Positions 1-7,673 of a DNA stretch of 64,000 bases are shown here, one piece after another. The translations under genes were made by a program, and so were the position numbers. How positions within the stretch are numbered: the stretch's first letter is position 1; the number at the start of each line of letters is the position of its first letter. Origin of the DNA: CAMPJU01 sp036675265 (GTDB taxonomy: Bacteria > Pseudomonadota > Gammaproteobacteria > Xanthomonadales > Xanthomonadaceae); the NCBI GenBank assembly GCA_036675265.1, contig JAKFFJ010000073.1, forward strand, positions 150,553 through 214,552. The letters run 5' to 3'. A model generated the notes under the pieces. The model saw only the letters and a list, made by a program, of their open reading frames with translations. It had not been told where the DNA came from and searched no databases.

Positions 1-446
1 GGATCGAGGCGATGGACGACGCGGACCGGATCCGCGAGGCGGCGCGCCGCGCGATGGCCGACGAAGTCGTCGCGGCGCTGCCTGCCGGCTACGACCAGGT
101 GATCGGCCGCCGCTTCCGCACCGGCGTCGACCTGTCCGGCGGGCAGTGGCAGAAGATCGCCATCGCGCGCGCGTACATGCGCGACGCGCAGGTCATGATC
201 CTGGACGAGCCGACGGCCGCGCTCGACGCGCGCAGCGAATTCGAGGTCTTCCAGCGCTTCAAGGAACTGTCCGAGGGCAAGACCGCCGTGCTGATCTCCC
301 ACCGCTTCTCCAGCGTGCGCATGGCGGACCGTATCCTCGTGCTGCACGAGGGCAGGCTCGAGGCCTCGGGCACCCACGCCTCGCTGCTTGCCGCGGGTGG
401 CCGCTACAAGGAGCTGTTCGAACTGCAAGCCGCCGGTTACCGATAG
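1..446 (+). CDS. ABC transporter ATP-binding subunit, C-terminal part (partial)
   Basis: The gene begins before the window; about 148 codons are visible, read from base 3. What remains is the second half of an ABC nucleotide-binding domain: the C-loop signature LSGGQWQKIAIARA, Walker B MILDEPTAALD with the catalytic Glu, and the switch-region His in ISHRFS. The form of these motifs, and the protein ending about 50 residues after Walker B, suggest an exporter half-transporter with an N-terminal membrane domain, but that domain is not in view, so the substrate is unknown. The next gene starts 9 bases downstream, so the two are probably co-transcribed. Confidence 0.9.
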   Translation, partial: IEAMDDADRIREAARRAMADEVVAALPAGYDQVIGRRFRTGVDLSGGQWQKIAIARAYMRDAQVMILDEPTAALDARSEFEVFQRFKELSEGKTAVLISHRFSSVRMADRILVLHEGRLEASGTHASLLAAGGRYKELFELQAAGYR

Positions 447-455
447 GAGATTCCG

Positions 456-1634
456 ATGTCCTCCCTGCCCCGCTCGTTCGTACTGTCGTTGCTGGTGGCC
501 CCTTGGCTGGTGGCCTGCGCCCAGAACGGTGCCGCCACCGATCCGCCGCCGCGCGACGCTGCGGCAACGACCGGGGACGCGGCGCGCCCGATGCGGGTGA
601 CCACCATCGCCGAGGGCCTCGAGCATCCGTGGTCGGTCGCGCTGCTGCCCGATGGCGGCTTCCTGGTGACCGAGCGCCCCGGGCGCCTGCGCCGCATCTC
701 GCCGGATGGCACGGTGTCCGCACCCGTCACCGGCGTGCCCGAAGTGTTTGTCGAAGGCCAGGGCGGGCTGCTCGACGTGGTGCTGGCGCCGGACTTCGCC
801 ACGACGCGCCGCATCTACCTGGGGTATGCGGAGCCGGGCGATGGCGGGACCGCCGGCACCGCGGTCGCGCACGCGATCCTCGATGGCGACGCACTCACCG
901 ATGTGACGCGCATCTACCGGCAGGAACCCAAGCTCGACGGCGGCATGCACTTCGGCGCGCGCCTGGCCTTCGACGGCGATGGCCACGTCTTCATCAGCCA
1001 GGGCGAACGCAACCGGCGCGAGATGGCGCAGGACCTCGGCGTGTTGCAGGGCAAGCTGGTGCGGCTCGCCCTGGACGGCGCCATCCCGGCAGGCAATCCG
1101 TTCGTCGGCGAAGCCGGCGCACGGCCGGAGATCTGGAGCTACGGCCACCGCAACATGCAGGGCATGGCGATCGATCCGCGCACCGGCACGCTGTGGACGA
1201 GCGAGCACGGGCCGCGCGGCGGGGACGAGCTCAACCTGCCGCGACCCGGGCGCAACTACGGCTGGCCCCTCGCCACCTACGGCATGGATTACGCGACGAA
1301 CGATCCCTATCCGGAAACCATCGGCACGTCCGCGCCGGGCACCGAGCAGCCCCACCACTGGTGGGACGTCTCGCCGGGCCTGAGCGGCATGGCGTTCCTC
1401 GTCGGCCACCCGGAGTCCGCGTGGAACGACAGCCTGTTCCTCGGCGCGCTCGCCGACGAGACCCTGGTCCGGCTGCAGCTGGACGGCAACCGCATCGTCG
1501 GCGAGGAGCGCCTGCTGGGCGACCTGGGCGCACGCATCCGCGACGTGCGGGTCGGCCCGGACGGCGCCGTCTACGTGCTGACGGACGCCGGGGATGGCAC
1601 CCTGCTCAGGCTCGACGCCCCCGTCGCGGAGTAA
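456..1634 (+). CDS. PQQ-dependent aldose sugar dehydrogenase, lipoprotein
   Basis: A 392-residue protein of the soluble glucose/sorbosone dehydrogenase (YliI/Asd) family, six-bladed beta-propeller enzymes that oxidise aldoses with pyrroloquinoline quinone. The opening EHPWSVALLPDGG segment, the GERNRRE stretch and EHGPRGGDELN are typical of the family and lie around the cofactor and calcium site. The N-terminus is a lipoprotein signal with the lipobox LVAC (Cys about residue 21), so it should be anchored in the envelope facing the periplasm. An AGGAG-like site precedes the ATG. Length fits the family (about 370-400). Substrate cannot be told from sequence. Confidence 0.88.
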   Translation: MSSLPRSFVLSLLVAPWLVACAQNGAATDPPPRDAAATTGDAARPMRVTTIAEGLEHPWSVALLPDGGFLVTERPGRLRRISPDGTVSAPVTGVPEVFVEGQGGLLDVVLAPDFATTRRIYLGYAEPGDGGTAGTAVAHAILDGDALTDVTRIYRQEPKLDGGMHFGARLAFDGDGHVFISQGERNRREMAQDLGVLQGKLVRLALDGAIPAGNPFVGEAGARPEIWSYGHRNMQGMAIDPRTGTLWTSEHGPRGGDELNLPRPGRNYGWPLATYGMDYATNDPYPETIGTSAPGTEQPHHWWDVSPGLSGMAFLVGHPESAWNDSLFLGALADETLVRLQLDGNRIVGEERLLGDLGARIRDVRVGPDGAVYVLTDAGDGTLLRLDAPVAE

Positions 1635-1638
1635 TCCC

Positions 1639-2382
1639 ATGGCTGAAAACGACTCCCAGCGCTCGATGCGCCTGGCCCTGCTCATCGATGCCGACAACAG
1701 CAATCCCGCCCGCCTGCCGCAGCTGCTCGCCGAGATCACCAAGTACGGCACCGCCAGCGTGCGGCGCGCCTACGGCAACTGGACGTCGGGGCACCTGGGC
1801 GGATGGAAGAGCGGCCTGCTCGACCATTCGATCCAGCCGATCCAGCAGTTCAACTACACGACGGGCAAGAACGCGACCGACAGTGCCCTGATCATCGACG
1901 CGATGGACCTGTTGTACACGGGCCGGCTGGACGGGTTCTGCATCGCCTCGTCCGACAGCGACTTCACCCGCCTGGCCGCGCGGATCCGCGAGCAGGGCCT
2001 GGTGGTCTACGGCTTCGGCGAGCGCAAGACGCCCCATCCCTTCGTGGCGGCCTGCGACAAGTTCATCTACACCGAATTGCTCGGCGATGACGAGGAGAAG
2101 CCGGCAAAGGCGACGAAGAAGTCCACCCCGACGCTCGTCAAGGACCGCACGCTGGGCAACCTGTTGCGCAAGGCGGTCGACGCCGCGTCGGACGACAGCG
2201 GATGGGCGCAGCTCGGCGCGATCGGCAGCAACCTGCAGCGGTTGGCCCCGGACTTCGACTCCCGCACCTACGGCTACAAGAAGCTGCGCGACCTCGTGCA
2301 GGCGCAGGGCGGCTTCCAGGTCGAGGAGCGGTCCGGCGCGGACGGGCGCAGCAACGCCGTCTACATCCGCGCGAAGGCCTGA
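1639..2382 (+). CDS. NYN-domain putative ribonuclease with C-terminal LOTUS/OST-HTH domain
   Basis: A 247-residue protein. The ATG at 1639 was chosen because the NYN domain starts at once (LALLIDADNSNP); it lies 4 bases after the previous stop. Residues about 8-150 are a NYN (LabA/DUF88) PIN-like domain with the expected acidic residues: DADN near the start, TDSALIIDAMD, and SSDSDFTRLA. Residues about 170-245 form an OST-HTH/LOTUS winged-helix domain (TLGNLLRKAVD...GYKKLRDL), known in other proteins to bind RNA, including G-quadruplexes. The combination suggests an RNA-binding nuclease. No target can be inferred. Confidence 0.88.
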   Translation: MAENDSQRSMRLALLIDADNSNPARLPQLLAEITKYGTASVRRAYGNWTSGHLGGWKSGLLDHSIQPIQQFNYTTGKNATDSALIIDAMDLLYTGRLDGFCIASSDSDFTRLAARIREQGLVVYGFGERKTPHPFVAACDKFIYTELLGDDEEKPAKATKKSTPTLVKDRTLGNLLRKAVDAASDDSGWAQLGAIGSNLQRLAPDFDSRTYGYKKLRDLVQAQGGFQVEERSGADGRSNAVYIRAKA

Positions 2383-2391
2383 CGCCGCGAC

Positions 2392-2458
2392 CCTGTGGGA
2401 GCCGGCACGCCGGCGAAGCCTTTCGCGAAGAGCTCGCCGCCATGGCGGCTCCTACAGG
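2392..2458. repeat. REP-like inverted-repeat element
   Basis: An inverted repeat with outer arms CCTGTGGGAGCC and GGCTCCTACAGG, enclosing smaller palindromes (gccggc-ac-gccggc, cttTCGCGaag, gccgCCATggcggc). It resembles the 'TGTGGGAGC...GCTCCTACA' extragenic elements common in Xanthomonadaceae and Pseudomonas. It fills the space between two convergent genes and supplies the last codons and stop of the DUF488 gene on the minus strand. It could act as an RNA hairpin for both transcripts. Confidence 0.75.
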
Positions 2459-3009
2459 AGCTTCTCCTGCACCGCATACGTCAGCCTGCCGCCAACCACG
2501 CGCGCGGGCTTGGTGAAGGGGTGCGCCTCCGTGCGCGTGGGTGTCATCAGGTGCAGCACCGTCCAGCCGCGCGCCTTGAAGTCGTCCGAGATCAGCGCGC
2601 GATGGCATTGCCACCACATGGCCTCGGCGCACATGACCGCCGTCGGTTCGCGCCGTGCCAACGCCGCGAGGGCATCGCGGGCGGCCTGCCAGGGCGCGGT
2701 CTCCATGTAGTCCGCGTAGCCACGGAAGCTGGTGTTGCGCCAGGCGTCATTGTGCGAGTCGGGCTCGGGCCGGCGGCGCCCGCCCAGGTCCACCATCGGG
2801 ACGTAGGCGATCCCCGCATCGGGAAGCGCGCGCGCCATGGTTTCGCCCGAGAACTGGGGGTTGCGGCGGGAGCCCGCGAACCGCCGTACGTCCACCAGCG
2901 ACCGGATGCCGGCCTCGCGCAGCATCCCGACGAACACCTCCCACTCGCGCGTGGAGTGGCCGATGGTCCAGAGCGTTGCGGACGGGTCCATCGGCGCAGT
3001 GTCGACCAT
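2452..3009 (-). CDS. DUF488 family protein
   Basis: A 185-residue member of DUF488, small cytoplasmic proteins with no settled function. The TIGHSTREWEVF start, LVDVRRFAGSRRNPQF motif (conserved Asp-Val-Arg), and WWQCHRALISDDF near the C-terminus are diagnostic. An alternative start lies six codons downstream; neither has a clear ribosome-binding site. Its last bases lie inside an extragenic palindrome, so the C-terminal few residues may be element-derived. It converges with the NYN gene and its 5' end abuts a second repeat. Confidence 0.85.
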   Translation of the reverse strand: MVDTAPMDPSATLWTIGHSTREWEVFVGMLREAGIRSLVDVRRFAGSRRNPQFSGETMARALPDAGIAYVPMVDLGGRRRPEPDSHNDAWRNTSFRGYADYMETAPWQAARDALAALARREPTAVMCAEAMWWQCHRALISDDFKARGWTVLHLMTPTRTEAHPFTKPARVVGGRLTYAVQEKLL

Positions 3010-3024
3010 CTGGGCTCAACGTCC

Positions 3025-3087
3025 CGTCATTCCCGCGCAGGCGGGAATCCAGCTCCTTTGTGGATCCCCGCCTTCGCGGGGATGACG
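3025..3087. repeat. Paired CGTCATTCCCGCG palindromes, inverted (MITE-like)
   Basis: Two 27-base palindromic units face each other across a 9-base spacer. The left unit (3025-3051) starts CGTCATTCCCGCG; the right unit (3061-3087) ends GCGGGGATGACG. The termini CGTCAT/ATGACG are inverted repeats. The same unit recurs at 7602, 28802, 32675 and 52122. It lies between the divergently read DUF488 and UbiB-like genes. Confidence 0.85.
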
Positions 3088-3152
3088 GCATGGGATGAAA
3101 CGCCCTTGACGCGGCGGCCACTAGGCTGGCGCGAATGGAAGGAGACGCCACC

Positions 3153-4826
3153 ATGACCGCTGCGCCGACCGGCGTTGCCCGCACCGCACAGATCCTGGGC
3201 TTCCTGCTCAAGTACCGGAGCGCGGGCGTGTTCACCGGGCTGGACATGGACGCCGCCGCCTCGCAGGTGGACGAGCCGCCGCCGGCTGCCGGCACCCCCG
3301 AACAGTTCGTCAACGACCTGGAAGCCCTGGGCCCCACGTTCGTCAAGATCGGCCAGGCGCTGTCGACGCGGCCGGACATGGTGCCGCCCGCCTACCTCGA
3401 GGCGCTGGAGCGGATGCAGGACAACGTGGCGCCGGTCCCCTTCGACGAGATCCGCGAGGTCGTCGAGCAGGCCCTTGGCGTGCGCCTGACCAAGCCCTTC
3501 GCGGCATTCGACGAGGAGCCGATCGGCTGCGCCTCGCTGGCGCAGGTCCACCGGGCCAGCCTGCGCGACGGGCGGCAAGTGGCGGTCAAGGTCCAGCGGC
3601 CGGACATCGAGCCCCTGATCCGCTCGGACCTGGACGCGATCGCCGCGCTGGCAAAGCGCGCCGACCAGCACACCCGCATGGGCCGCGACGTGCATTTCGC
3701 CGACTGGGTCCAGGAATTCCGCCGCGCGCTGCTGGGCGAACTCGACTACCGCGTCGAGGCCGAGAACCTGGAGCGCTTCGGCAAGCACCTGCGCGACTAC
3801 CCGGAATTGCACGTGCCCGCGCCCGTGTGGGACCTGTGCGGCGACAAGGTCCTGACCATGGAACTGGTGGAAGGCACGAAGGTCACCGAGGTCTCGGGGC
3901 TGCGTCGCACCGAGGAGCGCATGGACGACCTGGCCGGCGCGTTGCTGCGGGGCTACCTGGACCAGGTGTTCGTGCATGGCGAGATCCATGCCGACCCCCA
4001 TCCCGGCAACCTGCTGGTGACCAACGACGGGCGGCTCGCGCTGTTCGACCTGGGCATGATCGCGCACGTGCCGCCGCGCATGCGCGAGCGGCTGCTGAAG
4101 CTGCTGTTCGCCGCGGTCGACGGTCGCGGCGAGGCGGTCGCCAACGAGACCATCGCGATGGGCACCCGCCTGGAGCACTTCGATGCGGGACGCTACCAGC
4201 GCGAGGTCGGCCAGATGGTCGCGCGCTACGCCGCCCACTCGTCGAGCCAGACCGTGTCGGAGGGCCGGCTGATGCTCGACCTCGTGCGCCTGGGAACCGC
4301 ATGCGGCCTGCGCACGCCGCCGGAGCTCAGCCTGCTCGGCAAGACGCTGCTCAACCTGGAACGCGTCGCCGACGCGCTGGCGCCGGAACTGGACGTGCGC
4401 GAGGTGGTGGAAGGACACCTGGACGAGATCATGCGCGGCCGGTTGCGCAAGGCGTTGTCGCCTTCGCACATCGCCACCGAGCTGATGGAGATCCAGGGCC
4501 TGCTGCGCGATGCCCCCAGGAAACTGTCGGACCTGTTGTCGCTGTTGGCCGACAACCGGTTCCAGGTGCAGGTCGGTGGCCTGGGGGAGCTGATGGAAGG
4601 CCTCCAGAAGATCGCGAACCGGATCGCCGCCGGCGTGATCACGGCCTCGCTCATCGTCGGTGCCGCGCTGATGATGCGTGTCGATACCGGCGCGCGGCTG
4701 CTCGGCTACCCCGCCATCGCGCTCGTGCTGTTCCTGGTCGGCGCCGGACTGGGCATCACCATCGTGGTCAACTCGCTGCGCAGCGACCGCAAGGCCAAGC
4801 CGAAGGAGGAGCGCGGGCCGGATTGA
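3153..4826 (+). CDS. ABC1/AarF/UbiB family atypical kinase-like protein
   Basis: A 557-residue member of the ABC1 (UbiB/AarF/COQ8) family, membrane-associated kinase-like ATPases tied to ubiquinone synthesis. The ATG at 3153 is preferred over 3135 because AAGGAG lies 9 bases before it. Visible hallmarks: the KxGQ motif (KIGQALSTRPDM), the Ala-rich loop (CASLAQVHRA), invariant Lys in VAVKVQRPDI, catalytic ADPHPGNLL and the metal-binding LFDLGMI. Two hydrophobic segments end the protein (about 500-545), as in UbiB. No other ubi genes are nearby, so a paralogous role is possible. Confidence 0.9.
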   Translation: MTAAPTGVARTAQILGFLLKYRSAGVFTGLDMDAAASQVDEPPPAAGTPEQFVNDLEALGPTFVKIGQALSTRPDMVPPAYLEALERMQDNVAPVPFDEIREVVEQALGVRLTKPFAAFDEEPIGCASLAQVHRASLRDGRQVAVKVQRPDIEPLIRSDLDAIAALAKRADQHTRMGRDVHFADWVQEFRRALLGELDYRVEAENLERFGKHLRDYPELHVPAPVWDLCGDKVLTMELVEGTKVTEVSGLRRTEERMDDLAGALLRGYLDQVFVHGEIHADPHPGNLLVTNDGRLALFDLGMIAHVPPRMRERLLKLLFAAVDGRGEAVANETIAMGTRLEHFDAGRYQREVGQMVARYAAHSSSQTVSEGRLMLDLVRLGTACGLRTPPELSLLGKTLLNLERVADALAPELDVREVVEGHLDEIMRGRLRKALSPSHIATELMEIQGLLRDAPRKLSDLLSLLADNRFQVQVGGLGELMEGLQKIANRIAAGVITASLIVGAALMMRVDTGARLLGYPAIALVLFLVGAGLGITIVVNSLRSDRKAKPKEERGPD

Positions 4827-4869
4827 CGCGGCCGGCGCCTATACTCGGGCCGCCCTCCCGGAGCCGCTC

Positions 4870-6708
4870 TTGGCCGACCAGCGTGCCACCAAGCTCGACC
4901 GTCCCGTCGATCCCGCGCTCGACCATGTGCTCGGGCCGCAAGACGCGCCGCTGACCCTGGTCGAATACGGCAGCTACGTCTGTCCCTCCTGCCACGTCGC
5001 GCATGACGTGGTCGCCAACCTGCGCGACCGGTTCGGCGACCGGTTGCGGTACGTCTTCAGGCACCGTCCGCTGGCGGGGAGCGAAGACGCCGTCCGCGCC
5101 GCGGCGCTCGCAGAATACGCGGACCGGACGGGCGACCGCTTCTGGGAAGTCCACGACGCGCTGATGCGCCGTGGCCCCACGTTCGACGAGGCCGAGTTCG
5201 TCGAGATCGCCGAAGCCTTCGGCCTGCCCCGGCCCGACGCCCTTGACCAGGACGTCCTCGGACAGTCGACGCAGCGCGTCCGCGCGGACCGTGCGAGCGC
5301 CGAGCGCAGCGGTGCGCTGGTCTCGCCGACCTTCTACATCAACGACCGTCGCTACGAAGGGGCGTGGGACGAGTCCTCGCTCGCCGAGGCGCTGCTCGGG
5401 TCGCTCGGCCACCGCGTGCATGCCGCGACGCTGGACTTCGTGCGCTGGGGGCCATCGTCCGGCCTTTCGCTGCTGCTGATGACGGTGCTCGCCCTGCTGC
5501 TGGCCAATTCGCCGGCGGGGCCCGCGTTCCTGGCGTTCTGGGACACGCCGCTGGGCCTCGGCCTGGGCGATGCCGTCTTCTCGCTCACGTTGCTGCAATG
5601 GATCAATGACGGCCTGCTGTCGGTGTTCTTCCTGGTCGTGGGGCTGGAGATCAAGCGCGAGTTCACCATCGGCCGGCTCGCCTCCAGGCGTGCCGCGGCC
5701 CTGCCGGTCGCCGGTGCGATCGGTGGCATGGTGCTGCCCGCCACGCTCTACTTGCTGCTCGCACCGCCGGGGCTGGCGCACGGCTGGGGCATGACCATTG
5801 CCACCGACACGGCGTTCGCGATCGCGCTCATCGTCTTCCTCGGCCCGCGCGTGCCGGTCGAGTTGCGGGTGTTCCTCACCGCGGCGGTGATCATCGACGA
5901 CCTCGTCGCGATCGGCGTGGTCGCGCTCTTCTATTCCGGCGCCCTGGACTTCGCCTGGCTCGCCGCGGCCGCGGCGACCACGGTGCTGCTCGCCGGCCTC
6001 AACCGCTGGCGCGTGCACCGCGCCCTGCCCTACGCGGTGCTCGGCGTGGTGCTGTGGGCCTGCCTGCACGAGGGCGGCATCCATGCGACCCTGGCCGGCG
6101 TGGTGCTGGCCCTGGTGACACCCACGCGCCCGCCGCCGAACCTCCGCGCGCTCAACGCACAGGCCGAACTCGTGTTCCGCGCGGAGACCGCCTATCGCGG
6201 CAGCGATGCCCTGATGCGGCACGGGCCGTCCGAGCCCTCGATGCGGATGCTCGACGCGATCCACGACCGCATCGAATCGCCGGCCGCCAAGCTGATGCGG
6301 TCCGCGGAACCCTGGTCGAGCTACGTGATCCTCCCGCTGTTCGCGTTCGCCAACGCCGGCGTGGTGCTGGGCGGCGACGTGCTGGCCGGCCACGGCGCGC
6401 TGGTGGCGGCGATCGTCACCGGGCTGGTGATCGGCAAGCCCGTCGGGATCGTCACAGCCGCCTGGCTGGCTGCGCGGCTCGGGCTGGCGATGAAGCCCGA
6501 TGCCTACGACTGGCGCCAGCTCGCGGGCGCAGGCGCGCTGGCCGGCATCGGCTTCACGATGTCGATGTTCATCGCCGCCCAGGCCTTCCCGGACCCGGGC
6601 GAATTCACCGCGGCGCGGATCGCGATCTTCGCCGCCTCGCTGCTGGCGGGCGTCGCCGGCACCCTGATCCTGTGGCCCCGCGCGAAACGGCAGGAGGACG
6701 CAACATGA
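4870..6708 (+). CDS. nhaA: Na+/H+ antiporter NhaA fused to an N-terminal DsbA-like thioredoxin domain
   Basis: A two-domain protein of about 612 residues. I chose TTG at 4870, in frame, preceded by GGAG at the right spacing; the frame is open further upstream only through the previous gene. Residues 25-180 form a DsbA/Thioredoxin_4-like domain with active site CPSC (38-41) and the cis-Pro loop SPTF (Pro153). From about 185 it is a full NhaA antiporter with the paired aspartates IDD (343-344) that carry sodium and protons. No signal peptide is seen, so the thiol domain is predicted to be cytoplasmic, as the N-terminus of NhaA is. The stop overlaps the pirin start (ATGA). Confidence 0.88.
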   Translation: MADQRATKLDRPVDPALDHVLGPQDAPLTLVEYGSYVCPSCHVAHDVVANLRDRFGDRLRYVFRHRPLAGSEDAVRAAALAEYADRTGDRFWEVHDALMRRGPTFDEAEFVEIAEAFGLPRPDALDQDVLGQSTQRVRADRASAERSGALVSPTFYINDRRYEGAWDESSLAEALLGSLGHRVHAATLDFVRWGPSSGLSLLLMTVLALLLANSPAGPAFLAFWDTPLGLGLGDAVFSLTLLQWINDGLLSVFFLVVGLEIKREFTIGRLASRRAAALPVAGAIGGMVLPATLYLLLAPPGLAHGWGMTIATDTAFAIALIVFLGPRVPVELRVFLTAAVIIDDLVAIGVVALFYSGALDFAWLAAAAATTVLLAGLNRWRVHRALPYAVLGVVLWACLHEGGIHATLAGVVLALVTPTRPPPNLRALNAQAELVFRAETAYRGSDALMRHGPSEPSMRMLDAIHDRIESPAAKLMRSAEPWSSYVILPLFAFANAGVVLGGDVLAGHGALVAAIVTGLVIGKPVGIVTAAWLAARLGLAMKPDAYDWRQLAGAGALAGIGFTMSMFIAAQAFPDPGEFTAARIAIFAASLLAGVAGTLILWPRAKRQEDAT

Positions 6709-7598
6709 TCGAACTGGTGATCGAACAGCGCCGCAAGGACCTCGGGGGTTTCGAGGTCGGCCGCGTGCTGCCGTACATGAAGCGGCGGATGGTCGGCCCC
6801 TTCATCTTCTTCGACCACATGGGCCCGGTGGACTTCCCGCCGGGGATTCCGCGCAGCGTGGACGTTCGACCCCACCCGCACATCGGGTTGTCGACCGTCA
6901 GCTACCTCTTCGCAGGCGAGATGACCCACCGCGACAGCGTCGGCTCCGAGCAGGACATCATCGCGGGCGAAGTCAACTGGATGACCGCTGGCCGTGGCAT
7001 TACGCATTCGGAGCGCTTCGAGCGCTTCCGTCGCGAAGGCGGGCACATGGACGGCATCCAGGCCTGGGTCGCGCTGCCGCGCGAGGACGAGGCGTGCGCG
7101 CCCGCGTTCGCGCACCACGGCGCCGAGGACCTGCCGACCTACGAAAGCGGCGGGATGTGGGCGCGCCTGGTCGCGGGCGAGGCCTTTGGCGCGAAGGCGG
7201 CGGTGCGCACGCACTCGCCGATGTTCTACGTGCACTGGAAGCTGGATGCCGGCGCACAGGGGCAGTTGCCCGCGCAGTACCCCGAGCGTGCCGCATATAT
7301 CGCCAGTGGCGAGGTGGAGGTCGAAGGCCAGGTGCACGGTGCCGGCCGCATGCTGGTGTTCTCGCCTGGACGGCCGGTGCTGTTCACCGCGCGGGCGCCG
7401 TCGGTGGTGATGCTGCTGGGCGGGGAACCGGTGGGCGAGCGCTTCATCGAGTGGAACTTCGTGTCCAGCTCGAAGGACCGCATCGAGCAGGCCAAGGCCG
7501 ACTGGCGCGCCGGCCGCATGAAGCTGCCGGACCTGGACAACGACGAGTTCATCCCGCTGCCCGAAGACCCGCCCCCGCCCCCGAACCCGATGTCCTGA
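6705..7598 (+). CDS. Pirin family protein
   Basis: A 297-residue bicupin of the pirin family. The metal ligands line up almost residue for residue with human pirin: His57 and His59 in RPHPHIG, His101 and Glu103 in THSERF. Pirins are iron-binding proteins, some with quercetinase activity, others redox or transcription cofactors; which applies cannot be said. GGAGG lies just before the ATG, which overlaps the NhaA stop by 4 bases, indicating translational coupling. The tail is proline-rich. Confidence 0.92.
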   Translation: MIELVIEQRRKDLGGFEVGRVLPYMKRRMVGPFIFFDHMGPVDFPPGIPRSVDVRPHPHIGLSTVSYLFAGEMTHRDSVGSEQDIIAGEVNWMTAGRGITHSERFERFRREGGHMDGIQAWVALPREDEACAPAFAHHGAEDLPTYESGGMWARLVAGEAFGAKAAVRTHSPMFYVHWKLDAGAQGQLPAQYPERAAYIASGEVEVEGQVHGAGRMLVFSPGRPVLFTARAPSVVMLLGGEPVGERFIEWNFVSSSKDRIEQAKADWRAGRMKLPDLDNDEFIPLPEDPPPPPNPMS

Positions 7599-7601
7599 AC
7601 C

Positions 7602-7654
7602 CGTCGTCCCCGCGCAGGCGGGGACCCATGGATTCCCGCCTGCGCGGGAATGAC
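7602..7654. repeat. Paired CGTCxTxCCCGCG palindromes, inverted
   Basis: Two palindromic units back to back without spacer: 7602-7628 starts CGTCGTCCCCGCG and 7629-7654 ends GCGCGGGAATGAC. Same family as the elements at 3025 and 28802. It lies between the pirin stop and the M28 peptidase start. Confidence 0.8.
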
Positions 7655-7673
7655 AGATCACTGGAGCCAGACC

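Noticed and set aside
3027..4469. 480-codon minus-strand open frame antisense to the UbiB-like gene
   Set aside because: It runs antisense to a protein with clear ABC1 motifs and has the biased composition expected from the opposite strand of a GC-rich gene.
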